Origin: Aquatica leii
Taxonomy: Eukaryota; Arthropoda; Insecta; Coleoptera; Lampyridae
Reading direction: 5' to 3'
Length of the DNA: 64,000 bases
Assembly: GCA_035610365.1 (NCBI GenBank)
Contig: CM069435.1
Span: forward strand, 1,018,001-1,082,000
Part shown: positions 1 to 12,721 of the stretch, piece by piece
Position numbering within the stretch: the stretch's first letter is position 1
How the letters are laid out: each line of letters starts with the position of its first letter
Translations under genes and position numbers: made by a program
The notes under the pieces: generated by a model
The model's database searches: none
Seen by the model: the letters and a program-made list of their open reading frames with translations, nothing else
What the model was told of the DNA's origin: nothing

Positions 1-2200
1 TAAGTCTACTAACATTGACTATACAATTTGTGTTATTTCATTCTAGTTTGATAAAAACTTTTTTTATTTGCACAACTGTTTTCGTATAGTAGTGCTATAC
101 TAACTTAACATTTTAAATTAATTGCACTATTAATTTACATATCATTGTGACCTATTTGTTTTAAATTATATGCTATATAGATCAATCAATATTTTAATGC
201 AACGTGTTTATTTAGAAAATTAAATAGTATTATACGGACAATAACCAAAAGTAATCCTATTTAAACTCGATCTAAATTAAGTTTAATCCGAATAAACTAA
301 TTCAAATTAGTGAATAGATAATAAAATATAATTAAAAGATAACAGTAAAGTACGTGTTATTACAAACTGAATTTGTTTAGATACATTTAAATAATAATTC
401 GTACATACTATCTTTCAGCAACGCTTTCAGTTACAAAAATCGGACAATTTTTAAGTGAAACCAATTCTTCAAAATAATATAACAAAAAAATAACCAAATA
501 ATTTAAACAATCATATTAATATAAGCTTGGCATAAGCCATGATGTCTCAGTTCAAATAATTTACGATTTGATGCGTTGTACTGCTGATTAAACATTTCCC
601 AAATTCTTTTATATTGTCAAATACTAATTTGATTTTTAACTCTATTTATTAAAAATTGTTCAAAACTAGATTAAAACTATGTAACTGAAATATGTATCTA
701 GTTAAAAAAACACGTTACTTGGAAAGAAAGTTTTCTTGCATTTAGTCAGACAACTATAAATGCTAAATTTACAACAAAAAACACAACTATACAAAAAACT
801 TGACTAAACAATAAAGATGTAAATTTAATAAACTAAAAATAAATAGTGTGAGAAATAGCACAATTTCACTTGTAGATGTTTCTTCTAATTCGTTTTTATA
901 GTAACGAAAATACGGCGAAAACAAAGAGCAGTTAGAACAACAAAATGTTTAGGTAATATATAAAAAACTGACACTTTCATCGCAGTTGAGCAACAATTGG
1001 ACAATTACGTTAAAAATATGGTAGAATTCTTATTTGGCTTAACAACAAATTTAGTTTGGCGACGTCTTGCAATGAGTGGTTGCCAAAAATAGACAATCTA
1101 AAACATAGTTTAATCGCAATAAAATAATGACGAAGTGTTGATCACTAACTTAAATTTGGTACACCACATTAAAAATATTTACCAAATAATAACCGATATT
1201 TACCAATTTTTTCCAAATATTTACTACATTTACCAATCGCGGCACACCACGTATACTAGGTGATCAACCCCTCGGATCATGACAACGATAGTAGCAGTAT
1301 GAGAAAAATTCAATTTTTTTTTTAAATACATAATTTTTCTATTAGTTCTTGAAGAAACATTACGATGCGAACAATTTTAATAGATCAAATGTAAACCATT
1401 ATTTCGAATTTTCAAAAAAAACAAGGTTAAAAAAAGTTTCCGCAATAAAAAGTCTAATCACGACCGTTTAAAGGACAAAAACAAATGCAGTAAGTAATAT
1501 GTATAAATGCTGTAAGGTAGCTGTATTCCTACAGTGCTCATGAACCTCCGGGTTTGCATAAAACCTCAGTTTCTAAAATGGAGCAACTTTTGTTTGTCAG
1601 CCAAGAGACTGAATGCAAATTAACGTACACAGAAAATATAAGTGCAATTAATAAGAGCAAGAAAATCTTTACGGCTTTACTTTTCAAATATTCTAGTCAA
1701 GAAGCAAGACGTTATTACGTAATAATCACAAGGAGATCGTAATAATATATAAAAGTTTAGGTGCTATTTATAAAAGTTTATTTGCTAGCTGATGCACAAC
1801 CAACTTCGATTAAGAATTTAAGAAAATGGGAATGTATCGGGTAAATTGACATCTCTTTACAAATGATATGTAATGCAGAAGCATGCCCAAATTTGCTTAC
1901 AAACTCTACTTTCTTCTATTTCTAGGATGCAAGTTATTCAAACATGTTCAAAAAAAAAGATAATAAATAAAAAAAAGTATAACATAAATCAAAGTTATTA
2001 GTTTTTTCTTTCAATTCGACAATTCGATTTTATCTAAGCTCTAATGCGGCAGAGTGAAAAGTAGAAATCCACATAAAACTAATTGTTCAAAGTCAATAAT
2101 TATTACATTAGAATTAGAATGCAACAGTAAATATCAAATTTGACAGATTCAGTAATAAATGTAGTACCAACATTATATTTTTGTTGATTTCAATTTTTTC
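1..2200. other. AT-rich stretch, no gene seen
   Basis: Very AT-rich sequence with only short, low-complexity reading frames, the longest about 60 codons without an ATG. I see no conserved protein motif on either strand. Around 1165-1237 a motif close to atatttaccaa occurs several times, a decayed short tandem repeat. Confidence 0.5.
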
Positions 2201-2349
2201 GTTTTCAGAAAAGAATGTGATTTTACCAAAATCAACACAAGAAATAATTACTCTTGTCGAAAGTTTCATAGCATAAAGTTGGTTATGCTATGCTTTACTT
2301 TCGACGCTTGCTACCTAATTTACTATTATTCTTGTCCTACATACTCAAA

Positions 2350-2465
2350 AATCAGAAAAAGGGATGCGAGTGGTTCAGATGTGACAAGTGCAAGAGATGA
2401 GTATACGAAACCTGTGCAGGCATAAGTGAATATATTGATATTTTTAAACGTGATTGGTATTGTCA
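2350..2465 (+). pseudogene. possible PHD-like zinc-finger remnant
   Basis: One frame reads a short cysteine pattern, with KGCEWFRCDKCKR, then an in-frame stop, then a second Cys-rich stretch ending DWYC. Spaced Trp and Cys-x2-Cys pairs like this resemble PHD-type zinc fingers often carried at the end of insect DNA-transposon proteins. It has no start and no flanking open frame. This is a weak assignment from the cysteine spacing alone; it could be chance. Confidence 0.25.
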
Positions 2466-3754
2466 ATAAATTAACTGTTTAAGTTTTTTTATCTTTGTCT
2501 GTCGTTTCTGAAGCGTTTCTTTCTATACATGTGTCTTATTTTTGTTACTTAAATCTCTATCTCATTTTAAAATACATCTGTTAGTTCCCGTTTTATGAAA
2601 CTGTGTCGATAAAACAGTTAACAATAAAACTCAAACTACGTCTTTAACCTAAAATACTTGGTTTTTTGAAGGCGACTTTCTGTGACGCTTACTTTATGAC
2701 GTCTAGAAAAACATAAAAACGTAGTGTGTCCAGAACTACATTGTATGAACAAGAATAACAAAATTAAATATATAAGTAATGTTGAAGTAATGTAACATAC
2801 TATAATAATTACATGTTAGAAATAATACAATAAAATAAGCGCTTAATAGTGCACCTCTTCTATTGAAGAACTAAAATTTTAAAAAGTCGTGCTATGTTAT
2901 GAATAGATGCGAAAGTAACTAAAATAACTTGTTAATATTGTTATATGTACCTAAGAAATCATATTTTAAAAGTTTAATGGTTTCCAGAATTTTTTTTTAC
3001 AGAATGAGTCAATATTTTAGCAAATTAACTAAATTTGTTATCTTAAATGAAAAACATTTTTACACGTTGTCATAAAAAAGGTTTTTATTAGTTTAGTGGA
3101 TCGTGAACGAAACAATTTTGTAGGTGTTGTTTTCTAGTAGCTTTTTTCTGTGATTATTTTTTCAATTGTTTTATTTTGTTTTATATTTCTAATAGAAGAT
3201 TTTTAATTTTTTGCAAGAAGATGTACACTTGTGGCTTATTGATATCAAATTGATGTTATCTTAAACTTCAATTAACAATAATAAAAACATTTCAGACTTC
3301 AAAACGGATAATAATTTCAATGCGGACTACTGATAAAAAGCAAATTAAATTCTATTTAGAATATGTTCACACTTCCCATAGTTACGGTTAATAGTAATTT
3401 TTAAAGATAAACTATTTAGATATAAAAAATCTAAAAACTATTAAAATGCATCCAATCCATTTAAAAGTTTTGTAATATATTTGTAAAAACAATTTTTACT
3501 CTGATAACAAGATAATTTACGTTAGAGTTCAGTTATGTCATGTTATGTTTTGCAGCACGAACTAAAGATAAATAAATGCAAACACTGAAAATTCTTACTC
3601 CTGCCAACTACGCTTACGCTATTCATACCAGATACCATAGAGAAATTTCAGTGATTTATAAACCAAACTGGTGAAACTTGTAAACCATTTTTTAGTGGTG
3701 TTTTTTAATATTTATTTTTCAAACAAATTTTAAAATTTCTAGAATAAATGTATT

Positions 3755-3851
3755 AATGGAACTCCCAAGCCCGATTTTTCGAAAAATGTTTAGTTTATAT
3801 TTTAAAATATCTAATTTAAAAAAATAAAAAATTGGGCTTGGGCGTTCCATT
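3755..3851. repeat. 97-bp foldback (miniature inverted repeat)
   Basis: Left arm AATGGAACTCCCAAGCCC and the reverse complement of the right arm, AATGGAACGCCCAAGCCC, match at 17 of 18 bases. They are separated by an AT-rich spacer, so the strand can fold into a long hairpin. No coding capacity. Probably a tiny non-autonomous DNA element; no target duplication could be fixed. Confidence 0.6.
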
Positions 3852-5542
3852 TGTATTTATATATAAAATTCAATGCAAAAAATCCCAACTCAATCAGTTA
3901 ATAAATAAGCTCAAAAAATTGCCTACAAGTTTTACCTGGTGATAAATCAGCCTTAAGTTTACTTTAGTTTCTACCATTTATTTCTTTGTTTTGCTATTGT
4001 ACCAAAACGAGACGCCGTTTTTTTAAACCAAAGCTTGTTGTCACTATGACCTTTACCAAATAGCACTTGATATATTACGTAATACATGCTGTAAAAGTCT
4101 ATGAAATGTATATATTATTTGAACATTTTTCATTCATTCAAAACTATATTAACGCTCATATACAGTGTATTTACATACATAATAAACTGTTTACCTTTAT
4201 AGCATTGTAATCATATAATCGAATTAAAAAGCTCAACAAATAGCACTTGTCATGATAAACATATCAAGTATAGAACATCTATAGCACTAAAAATTTGAGT
4301 TTTAAATTTCATCAGTTACATTAAATCTCTACCACCGATTTAGAAAATACGTACATAAAATACTAATACTAAAAGAATAATAATTGAAATGAATTATTTT
4401 TTTTTCAAAGATTATTTTTTTTAATTAAAGCAAATAGGTTCCAAAAATATTGTTTTATCCATCAAGAATCTTTTTTTTTCTGCAAAGAACATAACCAGAA
4501 CCTAATTTTTGCCTTGCATAAAATCACACAATCCGAAAAATTTTTGAATTTGAATTGCCATTGCATGATTTTTGTGGTATGCTACGATACGCCTGAGAAT
4601 AGTTGCACTCTGTGGTAGCGTTTGATGTGCTCACACATAGCAAGTTTAACTGTGATTTAGGCGAAATCGTGTAAATTAAAAGATGTGTTTGTATTTAATT
4701 GTATTTTTGGAAAAAACGGCAGAGGTGAGTATATTCCACGTGTTTCTGCGCGTGCTTTTAGTAGCAGATTTTGTAAGTGTAATGGAGGAAAATCCAGGTA
4801 TTTATGCCAAAAACTTATTGAAAAGAAATGTTAGCGAATGTAGCTGAGCAGCTTTACTTTTAACAAAAGTAAAATACATTTTAAATCATATTTAAATTGC
4901 TCGGTCACTGAAAAAAATATTTTATTATTATCACTGTCCAAATTACTAAAAATTGTAGGAAATTGTTTAAGCGAAGACTTAAAAAATCTCTCCATGGATT
5001 CTCGTAAAAAAATTAAATGTAAATAAATAGGTTGTAGAAATTATTTTTATTTTGGCATTGAATATTCAATTAACAATTGTCATATTAAAGCTAAAAGTAA
5101 TAATTTCATTAAAATTGGTGTTAATATTGATGTGCTATATCTTTAAGCTAGCAGTTCAAAAAATTTTAACATTAAACAGAAAACTAGTTTATTTGAAAAA
5201 CTTTATACTATCTAAATTTTCTCGACAAAAACAAAAACAAATGCAAAACGATATAAATTTACAGAATTTCGTTCACTGTTATTGTATACAAAAGCTTTAA
5301 TATTAAAAAAAGCTATATCAAAAAACGTATATTATACATTGTTAACGCTGTCTGTTGGTACCCTAAGGAGTTTTCTATCAAAAAAAACAATGTTATCATT
5401 ATTTGAACATTTTATTCTAAATTGAAAAAAGTTTAATGGTTTAAGCTTTCTATCGTTAAATGTACAGTCTTTCGCATTTAACTGATTGTGTTAATGTTTT
5501 TGGAAGTCTTGACAGTTTGAGTACTTTTCCATTAAAAACTTT
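3852..5542. other. AT-rich stretch, no supported gene
   Basis: No recognisable protein motif. An 82-codon frame at 5052-5300 begins at a non-ATG codon and is hydrophobic, low-complexity sequence of the kind expected by chance at this base composition. I did not call it as a gene. Confidence 0.4.
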
Positions 5543-5875
5543 ATGCAACAATTAAAGAAAAAAAATCACAAAACTTTACAACTCTTGGAGCAAGTAATTC
5601 AAAGAATATATGAAGAAAATTTGTTTGCTGGTTTAGTGGAATCACAAGTTTCAACTGTAAAGTATGATGTAGAGTATAGTAGTGGAGTTTTATTACTTGG
5701 TTTCGCCAGTACGCAATTTAAGAAATACATTGCCAAAGATTGTTTTAATAAACTTGCTGATAGCTTCGTACAATTATTTGATGGGACAATTGTAAAAATT
5801 GAAAATTTTTTTACTAGTACATATTCGGAAGTTGTTATAATTGGTTCTTTTACAAGGTTTTTTTTCTATGTCTAG
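5543..5875 (+). CDS. hypothetical 110-residue protein
   Basis: ATG-initiated frame of 110 codons with a less biased composition than most short frames here. It has a basic N-terminus (QQLKKKNHK), a probable amphipathic helix (LLEQVIQRIYEEN), then alternating hydrophobic segments such as SSGVLLLGFASTQFKKYI. I recognise no family. No signal peptide is evident, and the last residues (GSFTRFFFYV) are hydrophobic. It may be an exon or a fragment of a decayed mobile element. It could also be a chance frame, although the balanced use of Gly, Ser, Asp and Glu argues weakly against that. Confidence 0.25.
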   Translation: MQQLKKKNHKTLQLLEQVIQRIYEENLFAGLVESQVSTVKYDVEYSSGVLLLGFASTQFKKYIAKDCFNKLADSFVQLFDGTIVKIENFFTSTYSEVVIIGSFTRFFFYV

Positions 5876-6271
5876 TTCGTCATTTTTTGTCAATATATTT
5901 TTCATAAAGAAATGTCATAAGCTGAAATCGTGGAACACCAACGTTACTTAAAAGAAAAAAAGTAGATAATATTTGTGCATCTGTATTTATTAATAATAAG
6001 ATGTGGCGCGTTGTACTATTTCTTTAAGAGAAGTATTTTTGTTAATATTAAAAAAAAACAGTTTATAGCTTACAGAGATTTTCTAAAATATTTTTAATTC
6101 AAAGATTTAATGCCTTTACAAAAAAAAACGTTCTTCCATAATTGAATTGCCAATTGACATAATACCCTAAACTATACTGTCGCTAATTGACGCACTTGTT
6201 GATGTGCCTAAAGTGTCATTCTTTAAATTTTTAAATTTTTATTTTTAATTTTTCATAATTCAGAACAGTAT

Positions 6272-6762
6272 GTATATACAGCCATAGTCATTGGAAAAAA
6301 TGAACATTACCGCATTTTCAGTCACATTCTAATAGTATTAACAGTATTTATACTTGTATATACCTTGAGGTTATGTCCTTTTGTCTTGTAAATAAAAAAG
6401 GAATTACCATTACTAAATTTTACATGTATTTCTCAAACCATAAGAAAATAGTATTACTTTTATGACCGTATTTATATTTTTATGCAAGTAAAAAAACACA
6501 CATTTCTTTCTATCATTTTAGATACATACTTATGGATAATAAAATTTTGAACGTATAAAATTAAGGTAAATTGTAAATAATAATCTAATTACTGATTTTA
6601 TAAAAACAATTTTATATAGGTATTATTAATATTTCGCTGTATGTGCAAAATTATTTATAAATAAAGTGAAACTTTTATACTTTAATTTCATTTAAATATA
6701 AATGATACTAAAACAGAATTTTCCGGTGTAAGAATAAATATTTGTGCCAATATAATGTTAAG
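6272..6762 (+). repeat. dispersed ~490-bp repeat, copy 1
   Basis: This segment matches the reverse complement of 45671-46168 along its whole length, roughly 85% by eye. Shared blocks include TACAGCCAT near one end and AATAAATATTTGTGCCAATA near the other. Similarity stops sharply at both ends, as expected for an inserted element. No coding frame and no terminal inverted repeats were seen, so the class is unknown. Confidence 0.7.
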
Positions 6763-6922
6763 TTCTATACCAATACCAACACGATAACACCTCCAAATTA
6801 GCACAAAACTAGAAGTTTTTAAGACATGATTAAGAGACAAACATCGATAGACAATTAATTCAATAAATAAAAATTTTCTCTTTTATAAGCGTTTCATGTA
6901 CTCCCTACAGAGTTAAAAAAAA

Positions 6923-7123
6923 TTATATATATTATATATTATATATTATATATTATATATTATATATTATATATTATATATTATATATTATATATTATAT
7001 ATTATATATTATATATTATATATTATATATTATATATTATATATTATATATTATATATTATATATTATATATTATATATTATATATTATATATTATATAT
7101 TATATATTATATATTATATATTA
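6923..7123. repeat. (ATATATT)n microsatellite, about 28 units
   Basis: Almost perfect head-to-tail array of the 7-base unit ATATATT over about 200 bases. It abuts the broken 3' side of a minus-strand non-LTR element and may have grown from its truncation point. Confidence 0.95.
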
Positions 7124-7139
7124 TAAATTATATGGATGA

Positions 7140-9130
7140 TGGTTTTCACGACGTACATGAATGTCATAAAATATGTTTTACTATAGTTTAGAGAAAGAAT
7201 ATTATTATCCAACCAGTATTTAAGTCGTGACACACACAATGTAGTTCTATCATAAACTTCTTTACATGTTTTTCCACTAACATACAAAACGGTATCATCA
7301 GCAAAAGAAATGATTTGTGAAGAATAAGTATTGATATTTAAAAGATCGTTAACATAAATAATAAAAAGAAGTGGCCCTAGTACAGAACCCTGGGGAACGC
7401 CGTAACTTATAGTTTTAGTTTCACTTAATGATTTTGCTACGGAAACCTGTTGTTGTCGTTCTAATAAGTAACTTTAAAAAAAAAATTAAACGATTCCTCT
7501 AAATCCTAGTAATTCAAGTTTATCTAGTAACACCTGGTGACAAACAGTGTCAAATGCTTTAGCTAAATCAAAAAAAAAACCACAACTGATGGTAAAGACT
7601 TGTCTAAGTTATCGTAAATGCTTCATGTTAGTTCCGCCAACGCATCATTTGTACTTTTTTGTGCTCTAAATCCAGATTGGTACTGGCTTATTATGTTGTA
7701 TTTTTCTAAATACTTAATAAGTTAGTTTTTAATTAGTTTTTCAAATACTTTAGATAAAATAGACGTTATTGCAATTGGACGGTAGTTACTTACGCAGTTG
7801 GCAGGGCCTCCTTTGTGTAGTAGCTTTATTATTGTTTTTTTTAATGCTAAAGGAAAATACCCAATAACTAAAGACTTATTGTAAAGTGTAACTAGAGGAA
7901 AAAACTACGAATGGTGCCATACATTTTATTATTTTGGGAGTTAAACCATCATTACCCGCTGATTTATTTAATTTTAATAAATTTCTCTTTAAAAACATTT
8001 TCTGTTGTTATCGGTGTCCATAAATACATGATACTAAAGGCTCTATGGGCATTTTATAGTTTTTGTCTTGCTTTAAATTATTAGCTAGTGTTTCTCCGAT
8101 TGTTATAAAGTAAGTATTAAGTTCATTAACTATATCTACATGTTCACTTACACTTTCTCCATTTTTAGTCACAAATTGATTTATCAAAGAACTATTTTAA
8201 GTTTAGAGCTTTTTTTGACAAAGTCCATATATCTTTTACTGATCCGTATTTCTCAAATTTTTGTTTAAAATAATTCATTTTAGTCTTACGAATTAGATTA
8301 GACACCTTTGTTCTATAAACTTTATAATTATTACGGGCTTGTACATTACTTTTATCTTTACAATATCTCTTGTATAGATCGTCTCTGTTACAAATTTCTT
8401 CAATAACTTTTTTAGTTACCCAAGGTTTTCTGTTTTTGTATTGTTTTGTTTTAATTTTTTTCCAAATCGTTGCTTTATTAATGTAATAGTTTAGGCGATT
8501 TATAAATTTTGTAAAAGCTTCATCTATATTCAATTTTTTTAAGAAATGCCAATTTTCCATTAATAAAAATGTTAATAATTTTTTATGGTCAAGGATATTG
8601 TAAAATTGAATATCTAAGTCCTTTATCAAACGTGGTAGAACACTATTAAAACTTAACAGTACCGGATAGTGATCTGAAATCTTAGAAGCTAATACCCCAC
8701 AGAATAAACTGTCGATTTTAGGCTGGATTTAAGATAAAAATGATCATGATTGAAATGTTTGCGTAGATCGTGTTGGTGTCATAATGCATGAGCGAAACCC
8801 AAATTTACACATTACATTAATATATCTATCTGCGTCATGATTACTTTCATTAGGGATGCCGATATTTGTGTCTCCCGCAAAAATTTCGTGGTTCAATTTG
8901 CAGTAAGTTGGCAAATATATTTCTAATGTATCCAAAAATGTTGTGACATTTACAGAAGGTGCACGGTATACTGATGTTAACGCAATTGTACACGTTTGCA
9001 GCTTTAAAATTGTTCTTATAAAAGTAATATCATTTATGATCACTACTTCGTTATTATGCGCAATTGTAGATTTTATATATAACAATACACCATATTATTT
9101 CTTAAGAAAATTTTAGAATAGATCTGCTCT
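7140..9130 (-). pseudogene. non-LTR retrotransposon pol (endonuclease + RT), degenerate
   Basis: Read on the minus strand from 9130 down. An endonuclease segment (frame 9085-8744) contains FAGDTNIGI, the GDxN motif of AP-like endonucleases, and ends at a PTRST motif. A basic linker follows (8629-8192, rich in Lys and Arg). Then RT pieces in several frames include YGVPQGSVLGPLLF and IISFADDTVLY, the (F/Y)xDD catalytic box, before truncation at about 7140. Frameshifts and stops separate every block. The order endonuclease-RT and the motif style fit the jockey/CR1 group of non-LTR elements; the exact clade is not determined. The 3' UTR is missing and replaced by the ATATATT microsatellite. Confidence 0.85.
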
Positions 9131-9337
9131 ACAATTGATGAAACGGACCTGAATTATAAAATGCTATCATTAAAATTTTCGATTTACAAAAAGAAAAGTA
9201 TGTATGTTTCAGGTCACAAAAACTCTAGAAAAAAAGTCAAAAATAATTGTTCTTGTAGCATCGAAGATCTATGGATTAAAGGGTTTCAGAATTCATGAAA
9301 AAAATTACCGTCGCCGTTCGTTGCAGTGCTGCGTTCG

Positions 9338-9640
9338 CTAGATGGTAAGAAAATTGGATGTGATTTTCTTAAGAAAACAACAATAAAAACGTTTTCTATT
9401 GGATAGTAGAATCTTGAAAAGATGTGAATGACGAAATTTTGAACAGTTTTTGGAATCTTCCCGTTTGTGAGAATTCAGACGCAAATGAGATTTTGGAATG
9501 ATTGAAGAAGAAGAAAGTTCAGTCAGGAACTGTACAAGTGATAACTCAGACAAAGGATTTGGCAGCTCTAGATGCAACGCTGCTTTACGTTAAGCAACAA
9601 GCCAACTGACACGATGCTACTAAGGCGATGGTGTTACATT
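9338..9640 (+). pseudogene. possible pogo/Tigger-like transposase C-terminal remnant
   Basis: Frames on the plus strand give fragments such as VNDEILNSFWNLPV and DLAALDATLLYVKQQ, resembling the acidic tail and final helix of pogo/Tigger or Jerky-like transposases. No DDE core is present and several stops interrupt it. The assignment rests on weak pattern similarity only. Confidence 0.25.
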
Positions 9641-9715
9641 ATAACTCAAAACGTGGCTCTATTTTAAAACCAAAAATACTAGACTATTTTTTTAAATTTA
9701 AGCTGTAATATTTTT

Positions 9716-11355
9716 GAAGTGAAACTTCTTTATCGGCGTTGGAAAAAAATTTACCGTCACATTTTACGCGTCACGTCACATTTTTTATCGTCACATTTTT
9801 CCGTTACGCGCAATCTGTTTTTATTTCTGAAAAGAAATAGCGACGAGATAAATAATATATCAATACTAAAGTGATCAACAAAATCAAAGGCTTTATTTTA
9901 ATTCTAATTCCAGTGGATTTTTAACAAAAGTAAGTAATTATATCTATTTTTCTAATACTTGTTAAGGTTAACCTCAAATTCTGATTGAACGATGACATTT
10001 TAAATTTAAGATATTTAAGGTTAACCTCAGTTTCTGATTGAACGATGACAATGACAGTAATAATTCTATTTCAATTAATGAAATGCTGTAATAACCTTAG
10101 TAGCAAAAGTTAAAGTGAAATAATTGTATTATTTGTATTCATGTCTATTATAATAAAATCCTTTTGTTTAAACTTTATCTAATTTTAAATTTAAGATATT
10201 TAAGGTTAACCTCAGTTTCTTATTGTAACTATCGGTCAATGTATATGATTTCATTAAAATAGTATTTATTAATTAATACGACTGCTAATTTAATGAACAT
10301 CAATTAATTGGCATAGAGTATAAATTCTGAAATATGTTATTAATTTTTGTAAATCAATTAACTAATTTTTGTAGATTAAATTTCATATTTCAGTTACCAT
10401 AAGCCATTAATTATTAAATTTAAGATATTTAAGGTTAACCTCAATTTCTGATTGAACGATGACAATGATAGTAATAATTCTATTTCAATTAATGAAATGC
10501 TGTAATAATCTTAGTAGCAAAAAGTTAAAGTGAAACACGGTTGGTTCAGACGAAGAGTACTTTCAGTTTCTCCAACGCAGTAGGGATAGCATGTCGCTTA
10601 TTTCGTTACGCGTCACATTTTTAATTAATACGACTGCTAATTTAATGAACATCAATTAATTGGCATAGAGTATAAATTCTGAAATATGTTATTAATTTTT
10701 GTAAATCAATTAACTAATTTTTGTAGATTCAATTTCATATTTCAGTTACCATAAACCATTAATTATTAAATTTAAGATATTTAAGGTTAACCTCAATTTC
10801 TGATTGAACGATGACAATGATAGTAATAATTCTATTTCAATTAATAAAATGCTGTAATAATCTTAGTAGCAAAAAGTTAAAGTGAAACACGGTTGGTTCA
10901 GACAAAGAGTACTTTCAGTTTCTCCAACGCAGTAGGGATAGCATGTCGCTTATTTCGTTACGCGTCACATTTTTAATTAATACGACTGCTAATTTAATGA
11001 ACATCAATTAATTGGCATAGAGTATAAATTCTGAAATATGTTATTAATTTTTGTAAATCAATTAACTAATTTTTGTAGATTCAATTTCATATTTCAGTTA
11101 CCATAAGCCATTAATTACAAAAATATATAATAACGATGACAATGATAGTAATAATTCTATTACAATTAATGAAATGCTGTAATAATCTTAGTAGCAAAAA
11201 GTTAAAGTGAAATAATTGTATTATTTGTATTCATGTCTATGATAATAAAATCCTTTTGTTTAAACTTTATCTAATTTAACTTTATTTAACCAATTTCTGA
11301 AAAGTTGCATGTAGATCATTTTGCAAAAAATAAGGCCATAAAGAAGTTTCACTTC
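9716..11355. mobile_element. TIR-bounded element filled with tandem repeats
   Basis: Both ends carry a perfect 18-bp terminal inverted repeat: GAAGTGAAACTTCTTTAT at 9716-9733 and its reverse complement at 11338-11355. The repeat is itself partly palindromic (GAAGT gaa ACTTC). Just inside the left end, several short motifs ending in gtcacattttt with cgttacgcg occur as subterminal repeats, and the same motif recurs inside the tandem units. There is no coding frame. Length is 1640 bp. A target duplication is not obvious. It is probably a non-autonomous DNA transposon whose interior has expanded by tandem duplication; superfamily unknown. Confidence 0.65.
9960..11285. repeat. 352-bp tandem repeat array and partial units
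   Basis: The block beginning AATTAATACGACTGCTAATT recurs at 10271, 10623 and 10975, exactly 352 bases apart each time, and the intervening sequence is nearly identical. Partial or rearranged units flank it: the motif AAGGTTAACCTCA occurs five times between 9960 and 10800, and the segment at 11130-11285 matches 10040-10185. This indicates satellite-like amplification inside the TIR element. Confidence 0.9.
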
Positions 11356-11889
11356 TTACATGTGTACACTAGTACACGCCCTAATTTTTTAATGTGTAAT
11401 GTGTATGCTTAACCAAACCATTTTTTAAGTAATGCCTTGTAGTGTTGCACCTTATTATAAATTAAAATTGTTATGTATTCTTCTATGTCTATTTTTTCGT
11501 GTAGTTTGAGTTATCGAAACTGTATTCAAAGTAGTGAACGGGTCCATCATAATTCAGAAACATAAAGTACTTAAATAGTACAGGGCCTTCATTAAAACCC
11601 ATTTCCCACGTGATCTATGAGTTGAGCATCAACATTGTTTTAGGTTGGTAGTGTTACCATAGGTGTTACCGTTTAGTAACATTTTTTGACATCCTCGTTT
11701 GACGTTTTGTTGACATCGGGTATTATGTTTCGTGGTTTTTTGTATTCTCTCGTTTTTATATTTTAAAATAGTTATATTCATAATTATTCAGCACTTTCTG
11801 TGTTTCTGTTGGTAAGTACTGAATAACAGCTGTAATTTTGAGGTTGAATTTTTGTAATTTTATACTAGGTAATAACAGTTTACGATGTT

Positions 11890-12320
11890 TACTGTTAAAC
11901 AAGTCAACGTCATTGTAATGACGCATTGTCAAACGAAGAAGTAGTACTCGCAATGATTGATGAAAGTTGGTCGTATTCTCTTCAAAGTTGCATCGATAAA
12001 TTCAACGAATATTTCCTAGAAGAGAAGTTTGCTTCGATGCTTTCCAACGACGTAAACGAGTTTTAATTAAAAGATTTTTAAATAAAAACTGCATTTGTAA
12101 GAGGAAACCTACAGGAAGGCTTGCTGTACTTACTGCAACTGTTATCAAAGAAATTTGCAAACGCATGAAACAAAGTCTCCATAAAACGGTGACAAAATTA
12201 TCTGCGGGCAACAAGTATAAAGTCACTTTAATTCGATTTGTAAATTACAAGCATTTAATTTTTAAGGTTATTGTATCGCTGCTAAAGAACAACATAGTGA
12301 TTTATTATTTTTAAATAGAT
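11890..12320 (+). pseudogene. mariner-like (IS630 group) HTH fragment
   Basis: A plus-strand frame reads DAFQRRKRVLIKRF, then KRKPTGRLAVLTATVIKEI, then MKQSLHKTVTKLSA. This is the order of an N-terminal helix-turn-helix followed by a TGR linker and a second helix-turn-helix, as in insect IS630/Tc1/mariner-type proteins (DUF4817-like start). An upstream piece lies in another frame. The DDE catalytic half is absent. 5'-end fragment of a dead DNA transposon. Confidence 0.55.
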
Positions 12321-12329
12321 GCTTTTACC

Positions 12330-12720
12330 TATTTTTATTTCAAATGAACATGTACTGCTATTATTGTTACCGTTTTTAATAAATTACTTAACTTTAATTT
12401 AGACGTTACAGATCAATTTTTTTATTTAGTAATATTTTTTACGTTATACCAATCCAAGCAATGTTGGTTGCCTAACATATATGTCACGTGAGATCCAATC
12501 ATTTATGAAGGCCTTGTATAATAAAATATGAGTGGATATTACGGTATCTAAAACCAGCGTCTTTTTTCCAGCACGACAGCACAGCCGAAGTGTGATCGAA
12601 ATAAAGTGTTTTAAAGACTTGCTATCCGCAAATACTTTATGTTATTTTTTATTGGTATACTTTGAAATTGTAAATACTGGGTATTCGTACTACAAAAAAT
12701 AGAAATAAAAACTACTAATG
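12330..12720. other. no feature seen
   Basis: AT-rich spacer between the mariner-like fragment and the next non-LTR remnant. No motif or repeat recognised. Confidence 0.4.
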
Positions 12721-12721
12721 T

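Noticed and set aside
6923-7123. ATATATT array as the 3' microsatellite tail of the non-LTR element
   Set aside because: The element is cut within or just after RT and lacks its 3' UTR, so the array is not a true tail; it more likely grew at a break point.
9960-11285. CRISPR-like array
   Set aside because: Units are 352 bp and near-identical throughout, with no repeat-spacer alternation; this is eukaryotic tandem repeat DNA.
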